21,979 bases of DNA from CAYVUI01 sp964454745. Its GTDB lineage: Bacteria; Planctomycetota; Phycisphaerae; Sedimentisphaerales; Anaerohalosphaeraceae. Position 1 is the first letter of the stretch, and every line of letters starts with the position of its first letter. Shown here piece after piece: positions 8,929 to 14,976 of this stretch. A program made the position numbers and the translations under genes. Where the stretch lies: positions 1 through 21,979 of the forward strand of contig CAYVUI010000078.1 in the NCBI GenBank assembly GCA_964454745.1, given 5' to 3'. The notes below the pieces were generated by a model. The model had not been told where the DNA came from, did no database searches, and saw only the letters and a list, made by a program, of their open reading frames with translations.

Positions 8929-10002
8929 TTAATCAAATTTATTCCATTCTGAGCAGACAGACAGAACCGTTTCCGGGTTTGCCCCCGGCCCAGCTTCACA
9001 CTGCGCGATTATGCCACCGGAAGGGTCATGCAGCCACTTGATAATTTCACGAACTGCTTTTTGACCTTCTTTTGGATCAGGATGCGGCAGAATATGCTGC
9101 CGGTCGATCTCACCCCAGAATGTAATGCGTCCTTTAAACTTAGCGGAAAGAGTTTCCAGCCCCATACAGAAAATCTGAGAGTTGATCGCATTGACTCCTA
9201 TTTCTATCAAATCTTCATAAATATCCAGAATATAGCCATCAGAATGCATAAACACAAGCTTGCCTTTTGAATGAGCAAGATCGCAATAATCTTTATAAAG
9301 CGGCTTAAATATTTCCCGCCAAGTCTTCGGTGGAATCAAAAGCTGTTTCTGCCCGCCCCAGTCATCCATAAACCAAACTGCATCAATATCCGTAGAGACC
9401 CAAAATTCCATTTCCTTCAAATAATAGTCATGGATTAATTTTAAGAGTGCCTGACAGTCTTCGTTAAAGTCAACCAGATCCATCATGGCATTTTCCGTCC
9501 CGCGTAAAAACTGGTACCTTTCCCAGGGACGGGCAAAATTGAAATAACTTTTGGGCAACTCCGATTCCCCTGAAATTTCCGGAACACATGTTCCCAGAAC
9601 AAATTTATTTGTCAGTTGACAAGATGCATTGACTTGATCCCGGGCCCTGCCTGGATCGTCTGGGAGAATTTCATAAGGAGGAGTCACATAATTCCAGTCT
9701 TTAATATCCTTGATAATGGGTTCTCGAACCTCTCCGATAATGCCCGGCTGAATATTAACAAATTCACATCCCCAGGCATCCACAAAAATCCCTTCGCTGT
9801 AGGGATCGGATTTGACTTTACTCGATGGATTGTATACATTCTCCGCAAACGTGAAATCAACCGGATACTCTTCCATGAGCTGTTTCAAAACCTCGGAATA
9901 ACGTTCTGAAAACCAGGGAAGAACCCATAAGTCTCGGGCAACCCGTTCCGGATAATCGAAGTTCACTGTCCTTGTAACGATTTCTCGTGAAGTCTGTGCC
10001 AT
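8929..10002 (-). CDS. Uroporphyrinogen decarboxylase (URO-D) family protein, possible methyltransferase
   Basis: This 357-aa protein without signal peptide belongs to the URO-D superfamily, which includes haem-biosynthetic HemE and the MtaA/CmuA-type cobalamin methyltransferases. The barrel's second half is characteristic: DAVWFMDDWGGQKQLLIPP, TWREIFKPLYKDYCDLAHSK and GKLVFMHSDG, then GVNAINSQ, and a late QCEAGPGANPETV. Where MtaA-type enzymes have zinc-binding H-x-C-G, this protein has H253-S-D-G, and a later cysteine (C335) is kept. True HemE is unlikely, because its N-terminal arginine-rich substrate motif is not evident and the gene sits among sulfatases. Methyl transfer from an O-methylated sugar or a related C1 substrate is an inference. 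AGAGAGGA upstream of the ATG at 10002 is a good ribosome-binding site. The gap to the upstream zinc-ribbon gene is 30 bp. Confidence 0.85.
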   Translation of the reverse strand: MAQTSREIVTRTVNFDYPERVARDLWVLPWFSERYSEVLKQLMEEYPVDFTFAENVYNPSSKVKSDPYSEGIFVDAWGCEFVNIQPGIIGEVREPIIKDIKDWNYVTPPYEILPDDPGRARDQVNASCQLTNKFVLGTCVPEISGESELPKSYFNFARPWERYQFLRGTENAMMDLVDFNEDCQALLKLIHDYYLKEMEFWVSTDIDAVWFMDDWGGQKQLLIPPKTWREIFKPLYKDYCDLAHSKGKLVFMHSDGYILDIYEDLIEIGVNAINSQIFCMGLETLSAKFKGRITFWGEIDRQHILPHPDPKEGQKAVREIIKWLHDPSGGIIAQCEAGPGANPETVLSVCSEWNKFD

Positions 10003-10032
10003 TTAATTCCTCTCTTTAACCAATACCTATCT

Positions 10033-10425
10033 TTACTGTTCTGTATGACCGCACTGCGGACATTTGCCCTCCACCCCTCCTGGCCCTGAGTTTGGAAAAT
10101 AGACACTTGAACATTTTGAACACTGATGCGCTCTATATAAACTTTTCTTACCACATTTTTCACAAACTAAAGCCGGAGTCGAAAGCTACCCCGGCGAACG
10201 TGTCTCTTTAACGGATTGAATATAACCCATTAGATTCATCTTATAACTTGCATTACATTGCGGATTTGCGCATTTTACCCAGACCTGATCTTCATCTGTA
10301 AAAGACTCCAAACCGGTTTTCCCTTCTGGAGGCAATACGGAAAAGATAATTATTATGATAAGAACGAAACATGCCGCTAATGAAAGAAAATCAAGGCCAA
10401 AATTGCAATGCGAGACATCCAGCAT
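10033..10425 (-). pseudogene. Membrane-anchored zinc-ribbon protein interrupted by an in-frame TAG
   Basis: Read through one stop, this frame encodes 130 positions. Residues 11-33 are a hydrophobic segment (FVLIIIIIFSVLP), so the protein should have one membrane anchor. After it come four cysteine pairs: C52/C57 (KCANPQC), C88/C91 (CEKC), C102/C105 (CSKC) and C122/C125 (CPQC), typical of zinc ribbons. A TAG at 10188-10186 falls after SPG, between the first and second pair, and the same frame continues with LSTPALVCEKCGKK to a TAA at 10035-10033. The cysteine pattern continues across the TAG, so the downstream part is genuine coding sequence. A single C-to-T change from CAG would explain it. 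The product is then a 79-aa anchor with one pair, unless the TAG is read through or is a sequencing error. The function is unknown; it sits between the pseudopilin and the URO-D-family gene. Confidence 0.75.
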
Positions 10426-10507
10426 CCGAAGGAATAATCCGCAAAAAGTGAAATCTCAAATTTCAGGCTTTCCGCAACAGGAACTAACTATAAAAGTCTC
10501 GATTATC

Positions 10508-11332
10508 TTACCAGTCTCTTAATGACATCATCCATTCAGCTTCTACCTCGAAGCGCGGGGCCGGTTCGGTGAGTGTATAACCTTTATGCCACCTAAGTCC
10601 CCAAAGCTGCCTCAAACCAATTCGCTTAACCGATTGATCACAGTGAACGGCTTGCACAAAATCTTTCATGTGACGTTCTATGCACACCATTTTCATGGTG
10701 TTGATATTCCAAACTAAATCGGTCATTGGAATTGATAATGAACTATATTGGGGTGGGGAATCACTCCGCGTAGGAGTTATATTGGTATGTAAAGAATCAA
10801 TAAACATTGGCACCTCATCGGCCTGTTTAATTTTATCAATAGATCTCCAAAAGCGTTTGGCTGCACGGCCTGCGACAAGCGTGCTTCCGGTATCTGGTGG
10901 ATTACACAACCAGTCATTAAAAGCATAGCTGGACATATCATCCTCAGTAAATCGTCCCCCTTCTTCTTCCCAGCCTTGCCATAAAGAATAAGGAGTTCGG
11001 CCAATTTCAGATAACGGTTTAGTTGCATCGGGACAAATTCTAACTTCTCCACCTCCGCTGCCGGCCTGATAATAGTTACGCAGTGCATTAAACCAATTTC
11101 GGTTGGATTCCTCTGGAGTTCCAAAGCCATAAACACCTGCCCACATAGATTGGTGCTCACTGAAGTATGTAAAAGCACAAAAGGAGAGTTGGCGTAAATT
11201 GCTCATACAAACGACGACACGGGCTTGCTGTTTGACTCTGCTCAAAGAAGGCATAAGAATTGACATTAGCAATGCAATGATTGAGATCACCACGAGCAAC
11301 TCTATTAATGTAAATGCTTTTTTCTTTAACAT
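10508..11332 (-). CDS. Prepilin-type (pseudopilin, type II secretion-like) protein
   Basis: This 274-aa protein opens with a class-III prepilin signal: MLKKKAFTLIELLVVISII, then ALLMSILMPSLSRVKQQARV. A prepilin peptidase would cut before F7 and methylate it. The residue before the cut is alanine rather than the usual glycine. The hydrophobic helix (about 7-30) would anchor the protein and allow filament packing. The rest is a globular domain with CMSNLRQLSF, YAFNDWLCNPP and an RWHKG segment near the C-terminus. Very similar architectures occur in many copies in planctomycete genomes, often in polysaccharide-degradation loci, but their role is not established. GCGGAGG 8 nt before the ATG is a strong ribosome-binding site. 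It is the first gene of the minus-strand run and starts in the divergent control region, so its promoter may drive all seven genes. Confidence 0.9.
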   Translation of the reverse strand: MLKKKAFTLIELLVVISIIALLMSILMPSLSRVKQQARVVVCMSNLRQLSFCAFTYFSEHQSMWAGVYGFGTPEESNRNWFNALRNYYQAGSGGGEVRICPDATKPLSEIGRTPYSLWQGWEEEGGRFTEDDMSSYAFNDWLCNPPDTGSTLVAGRAAKRFWRSIDKIKQADEVPMFIDSLHTNITPTRSDSPPQYSSLSIPMTDLVWNINTMKMVCIERHMKDFVQAVHCDQSVKRIGLRQLWGLRWHKGYTLTEPAPRFEVEAEWMMSLRDW

Positions 11333-11650
11333 AATTTAACCTCCGCTGACTACTATTTTATTTTCAAACAATACAATGCCAAAAGCAATAATATTCAAAA
11401 AAGGGGGGTATGCAAGCAAAAAGTTCAAAATATTTTGAATAATAATAAAATAAATTACTACTTGAGCACCTGTATGAATCCGTATGAAGTCCATTAAATT
11501 CCTTACAAAAGCCCATTTATAGTTGGTTTTCGTGGTAATTAAAGCCGCAATTGCACGGGGCTGAATGTGAAATTTCATTATTTCGCAGGGATTGAATATT
11601 GCGTAAATACTTATCGTTAAATATATTACGATTATACATAGAGCTTAAAT

Positions 11651-11684
11651 AACAAAAGGCAATATATGTCTTTTGTTTTTTTTG
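11651..11684 (+). terminator. Intrinsic-terminator-like hairpin with T8 tract
   Basis: Perfect 8-bp arms (AACAAAAG at 11651-11658, CTTTTGTT at 11670-11677) enclose an 11-nt loop, and eight consecutive T residues cover 11676-11683. The orientation suits a plus-strand transcript, yet no plus-strand gene lies upstream. The stem is AT-rich and so is weak for a terminator. It may end a short transcript, insulate the two divergent units or be chance. Confidence 0.4.
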
Positions 11685-11728
11685 TCTTAAATTAAAAATT
11701 GTACATTATTATTTGTGGTGTTCATTCT

Positions 11729-11743
11729 TTATCCCAGGGATAA
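11729..11743. promoter_or_regulatory. 15-bp perfect palindrome, candidate operator
   Basis: TTATCCCAGGGATAA has perfect 7-bp arms around a central A. It sits in the divergent region, 43 bp upstream of the plus-strand -35 element. Its size and symmetry fit a dimeric regulator such as the GntR/LacI hybrid encoded at 922-2124. I did not find a second copy elsewhere in the window, so the assignment is tentative. Confidence 0.35.
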
Positions 11744-11786
11744 TTTATTTAATTTGGTATTATTTTATTATTTTAGGATTTTTAAC

Positions 11787-11815
11787 TTGAAAATAGACGA
11801 TGCATAGTTTATATT
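11787..11815 (+). promoter_or_regulatory. Sigma-70-like promoter for the plus-strand genes
   Basis: TTGAAA at 11787-11792 (5 of 6 to the -35 consensus) and TATATT at 11810-11815 (5 of 6 to the -10 consensus) are separated by exactly 17 bp. Transcription would begin near 11822, giving a 5' leader of about 210 nt before the 857-aa gene. That leader would contain the 38-codon ORF and the palindrome described below. Confidence 0.5.
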
Positions 11816-11854
11816 ATCGTCATTAACGTAATATAGGCATTTTTATGATGGCGA

Positions 11855-11971
11855 ATGCGAATCTATGATTTTATTCAGGGCGAAAAATGGTATAATTCAA
11901 GTGGAGGCCAAATTGATGCTTCAAGGGAGGTAGGAGATATTATGGATGAAATTCCACCAAACTCGTTATAA
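11855..11971 (+). CDS. Possible 38-aa leader ORF
   Basis: An ATG at 11855 opens a 38-codon frame ending in TAA. It begins MRIYDFIQGEKW and ends with MDEIPPNSL. Its composition is protein-like, but I recognise no family and see no good Shine-Dalgarno before the first ATG. A second in-frame ATG at 11942 has AAGGGAGG shortly upstream and would give only nine residues. The frame ends 3 nt before a perfect hairpin. It could be a leader peptide, the tail of a lost gene or a chance frame. Confidence 0.3.
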   Translation: MRIYDFIQGEKWYNSSGGQIDASREVGDIMDEIPPNSL

Positions 11972-11974
11972 ACA

Positions 11975-12001
11975 CTTTCTCAAAAACCGTTTTTGAGAAA
12001 G
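11975..12001 (+). promoter_or_regulatory. Perfect inverted repeat in the leader of the 857-aa gene
   Basis: Two 13-nt arms (11975-11987 and 11989-12001) are exact reverse complements around a single central C. As RNA this gives a stem of about 12 bp with a 3-nt loop (CCG). It is not followed by a U-tract, so it is not a canonical terminator. It lies just after the small ORF and about 20 nt before the ribosome-binding site of the next gene. It may be a leader attenuator-like element, an mRNA-stabilising hairpin or a protein-binding site. Confidence 0.5.
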
Positions 12002-12033
12002 AGCCAACTATAATTTTAAAGAGGAGTCTTAGG

Positions 12034-14607
12034 ATGAATAAGAAGCATCTATTATCACTGGTGACAGTCATTGTGGTCTGTAACTGGGGAGTGTCTCTGG
12101 CAGGCAACAATGTCTGGATGGGATGGACTGATACCAGCTGGAACACGGTCACGAACTGGAGTTTAGGTAAGGTCCCGACTGCTGACGTGGCATTTATGGA
12201 GGACAGAGGCAAAACGTATCCCTATCCTGTTATTACCGACAGTAATGAAATCAAGGCATGTGCACATCTCAAGTTCAATCAATATGCCGATGGCGGCAGG
12301 CTTGATATAGAGAGCGGCACACTTAACGTTGGCGGTATTGCTTACATTAATATTGGCGGTTCATATTCAGCAGAACTTAATATCAGTGGAGGAGAGCTGA
12401 TAATTGGCACCAATTTATTCTTTCCTTATGCGGGTACAGCGACACTTAATATGTCAGGCGGGAAAATTGAGGCTTCAGGCACTTTGGTGATGTGCCAGCA
12501 AGCTTCGGGTGATGGATTTATGGACTTAACCGGAGGAATTGTTGAGGCAGCGGATTTTCTTTGGAATACAGGCCCTTCCCGGTTTAACCACATTAACATT
12601 ACAGAGGGTGCTTTAAAAATTAACAGCACAACAAATCTTACTGACACATTTTTGGATTTGATTGATTCAGATGATATTACTGCTTATGGTTCCGGCACAA
12701 CCCGTTATGATTGGGTCAGCCATCCCAGAGCTTTCTTTAATATTGATTTCAATGGTTCTTCGACGACCCTCAGCGCAGGGATACAGGATCTTGATACCGC
12801 CTGGAATCCCAGCCCAGGTATCGGTGAACTGGTTGACAATATAAGCGGTACAACCACTCTAAGCTGGTCATCCGGTGACAGTACACGCGCGGTCGATGGT
12901 CATGATATATACTTCGGAACTGATCTGGATGAAGTAACGAATGCCGATACAGGTTCGGCGGTATATTTAGGTCGACAGACCGCGAACGACATCAATGTTG
13001 GTCAGCTTGACCTTGATGAGACTTATTATTGGCGGGTTGATGAAATTGATGACAGCGCTGTGGTTCATAAGGGCTACATATGGAATTTCAAAACCTTACC
13101 AGGTAGAGTAGTTTGTGACTTCGACAGCTATGCTGATACCGCTGCGCTTACCACGGATTGGACAGTTGTCGGGGGAGCTTCTGCCAACCTGCAAGATACT
13201 TTCATTGGTTATCGCATAACAACAGAAGAGCAGAGTATGATATTTGAATATGATAATGGCAACTCTCCGTATTACAGCGAAGTTTATGCTGATACGGCAA
13301 ATCTGCCAGATTTCATAGATGCTTCAGATTGGAACTGGCTTGGTACAGAAACACTCTATGTTCAGCTCCACGGTGATTTAAGTAATGAACCCAATGAACC
13401 TTTATTCTATATCGGCCTTAAGGACAGTGGCTCGACCGTTCATGTGGTTTATTATCCCGACATGGAGGATCTTGTTCAGGAAGGCTGGGAAGATGCTGTT
13501 TCCTGGAATATCCCACTTAGTGATTTTGGTGGTGTAGATTTAAATGATATCCAGAGGATATATTTTGGATTTGGTGACCGAGATAATCCTCAGGCAGGTT
13601 CGGCCGGCAAAATATATGTAGATAGCATTACCCTTTTCCCGCCCCGCTGTGTTCCGATGAATAATCAGGGCGGTGATATCGGTTATTATGAATTTTCTGA
13701 CTGTACCGCTGACGATGAAGATATTTTAGCACTCGCTGGAGGCTGGATTGGATATGAAGGGGGTACGATTACCGCTGTTGCACCGACGGTTAACCCAGTA
13801 TTGCACTATACCTTTGAAGATAGCGGTTATACGGTTACCGATCAGGCAGGGACATATGATGGTACCGTTTCGGGAACATTAGGCTGGGATACCGATGGCT
13901 ATATCGGTAACTGCTATGAATTTGACGGGGCAACCAGTTTTATCGATGTCGATGGATTGGTTATTGACAATCTTGGTTCTGCATTTACCATCACTTGTTG
14001 GATTAAGGCTCCATCTTCATCGAATCCCAGCGGTTTCATTTGTAATGCAAAAGAAACAGATGATATTCTGAAGTTGTATTTACAAACAAACGAATGGCCT
14101 GATAATCCACAACAAGCAGTCTACTTATCATTTGCAGCCGGTGACTCAGGTTGGCCGACAGGTGATAGTGTTACGCTGGGCTCTATTTATACCAGCCCTG
14201 TTGGTTATCTGAGTCAGGCCTCTGCAAAAGAATGGACACATTTAGCCGTTGTCAAAAATATTACCGATGGTGTAATGAAGTTGTATATTAATGGAAAACT
14301 TTATGTAGTGTCTTCAGGAGAAGATCAGGCCCTTGGGGCGGAAGGTTTATCGTTTGATCTCCTAAGGTTAGGAGCAAATGCTTCTAATCCTGCTCAGCAT
14401 CTCTGGGAAGGAAAACTGGATGAATTTAGAATTTACAATGCTGAATTAACCCACGGTGAAATACTTACTTTGGCAGGTTATTCTCCAGGAAACACTTTAG
14501 AACAACCGAGTGTGTCATGGGCAGATCTGAACGGCGACACCAAAGTGAACTTAGTGGATTTCTCTAAAGTCGCTAAGTATTGGCTGGAAGTTGTTTTGTG
14601 GCCGTAA
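12034..14607 (+). CDS. Secreted multidomain LamG protein with dockerin-like C-terminus
   Basis: This 857-aa protein has a Sec signal peptide (MNKKHLLSLVTVIVV, likely cut after SLAG). Residues about 28-200 contain glycine-rich repeats (GTLNVGG, LNISGGEL, LNMSGGKI, DLTGGIV) that look like a beta-solenoid. Residues about 258-357 resemble a fibronectin-III-like unit (LDLDETYYWRVDEID). Residues about 360-538 look like a carbohydrate-binding beta-sandwich (VCDFDSYAD to GKIYVDSITLFP). Residues about 587-805 are a LamG/concanavalin-like domain (PVLHYTFED, KEWTHLAVVKN, GKLDEFRIYNAEL). The end, ADLNGDTKVNLVDFSKVAKY, is one dockerin-type calcium-binding repeat. AGAGGAG precedes the ATG. No catalytic motif is visible, so a substrate-binding or surface-anchoring role is inferred. 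It is the first plus-strand gene of the cluster. Confidence 0.85.
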   Translation: MNKKHLLSLVTVIVVCNWGVSLAGNNVWMGWTDTSWNTVTNWSLGKVPTADVAFMEDRGKTYPYPVITDSNEIKACAHLKFNQYADGGRLDIESGTLNVGGIAYINIGGSYSAELNISGGELIIGTNLFFPYAGTATLNMSGGKIEASGTLVMCQQASGDGFMDLTGGIVEAADFLWNTGPSRFNHINITEGALKINSTTNLTDTFLDLIDSDDITAYGSGTTRYDWVSHPRAFFNIDFNGSSTTLSAGIQDLDTAWNPSPGIGELVDNISGTTTLSWSSGDSTRAVDGHDIYFGTDLDEVTNADTGSAVYLGRQTANDINVGQLDLDETYYWRVDEIDDSAVVHKGYIWNFKTLPGRVVCDFDSYADTAALTTDWTVVGGASANLQDTFIGYRITTEEQSMIFEYDNGNSPYYSEVYADTANLPDFIDASDWNWLGTETLYVQLHGDLSNEPNEPLFYIGLKDSGSTVHVVYYPDMEDLVQEGWEDAVSWNIPLSDFGGVDLNDIQRIYFGFGDRDNPQAGSAGKIYVDSITLFPPRCVPMNNQGGDIGYYEFSDCTADDEDILALAGGWIGYEGGTITAVAPTVNPVLHYTFEDSGYTVTDQAGTYDGTVSGTLGWDTDGYIGNCYEFDGATSFIDVDGLVIDNLGSAFTITCWIKAPSSSNPSGFICNAKETDDILKLYLQTNEWPDNPQQAVYLSFAAGDSGWPTGDSVTLGSIYTSPVGYLSQASAKEWTHLAVVKNITDGVMKLYINGKLYVVSSGEDQALGAEGLSFDLLRLGANASNPAQHLWEGKLDEFRIYNAELTHGEILTLAGYSPGNTLEQPSVSWADLNGDTKVNLVDFSKVAKYWLEVVLWP

Positions 14608-14976
14608 CTAACAGTGATACTGAAGTAATTTCTGGTATGTTTTAGGGTTTTAAAATCGGGGCTTTAGTAAAAGTATTAAGCCCCGATTTTTACAATGAGA
14701 TGAAGCAAGGCAAAGATTAGTTTTTGTTTTGTCGACAATTATAATTATAAATGATAATAATTGTGGAGAACTCGAAACAGATGTTATTTTATTGTCTTTA
14801 TTTGAATAGCTATCAAGTATTATTTCTATAAACAGAACTTTAGTGTAATATCAAATTGAAAGTGTTGGTTTTTTGTAATTTAAATTTCAGTTAATGTTGG
14901 CACACAGAAATATCCATTTAGTGTAAATTTCGTAAAAGATGAAATGATATAACGTTTTATTTAGAAAGAAGTAGAC
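14608..14976. other. Intergenic region before the GH42 gene
   Basis: It holds the terminator of the preceding gene (14652-14691). It also contains an AT-rich inverted repeat, with 8-bp arms ACAATTAT (14735-14742) and ATAATTGT (14757-14764) around a 14-nt loop. The GH42 gene probably has its own promoter here, since the terminator separates it from the LamG gene. TTGAAA at 14857-14862 and TTGGCA at 14896-14901 are possible -35 elements, but no matching -10 is convincing. I see no small gene. Confidence 0.5.
14652..14691 (+). terminator. Rho-independent terminator after the LamG gene
   Basis: Perfect 13-bp arms (AAAATCGGGGCTT at 14652-14664 and AAGCCCCGATTTT at 14678-14690) enclose a 13-nt loop. 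The stem has a GC core and the right arm runs into a T-rich tract. The hairpin starts 44 bp after the TAA of the 857-aa gene. It is the clearest terminator in the window and should separate that gene from GH42. Confidence 0.85.

Larger units (their letters stand above)
11333..11854. promoter_or_regulatory. Divergent intergenic control region
   Basis: This AT-rich stretch separates the minus-strand run from the plus-strand genes and holds no convincing protein gene. An 80-codon minus-strand frame at 11336-11578 has no support. A minus-strand TATAAT at 11636-11631 could be a -10 element for the pseudopilin operon, though its -35 is poor. Other signals, listed separately, are a terminator-like hairpin (11651-11684), a 15-bp palindrome (11729-11743) and a plus-strand promoter (11787-11815). 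A 10-bp palindrome, TGAAATTTCA, lies at 11568-11577. Confidence 0.5.

Noticed and set aside
8929..10002. Calling the URO-D-family protein HemE
   Set aside because: The HemE N-terminal substrate motif is not apparent, and the context is catabolic rather than haem biosynthesis.
9963..10163. 66-codon minus-strand frame between the URO-D gene and the zinc-ribbon gene
   Set aside because: It is an out-of-frame shadow of the zinc-ribbon C-terminal half, whose frame shows three CxxC pairs; it also overlaps the URO-D start.
10186..10188. TAG as a pyrrolysine codon
   Set aside because: No local evidence for it, TAG is also used as a normal stop at 2505-2507, and a simple nonsense mutation is the more economical explanation.
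11336..11578. 80-codon minus-strand frame upstream of the pseudopilin
   Set aside because: It ends directly at the pseudopilin ribosome-binding site, has no recognisable domain and lies in AT-rich control sequence; probably chance.
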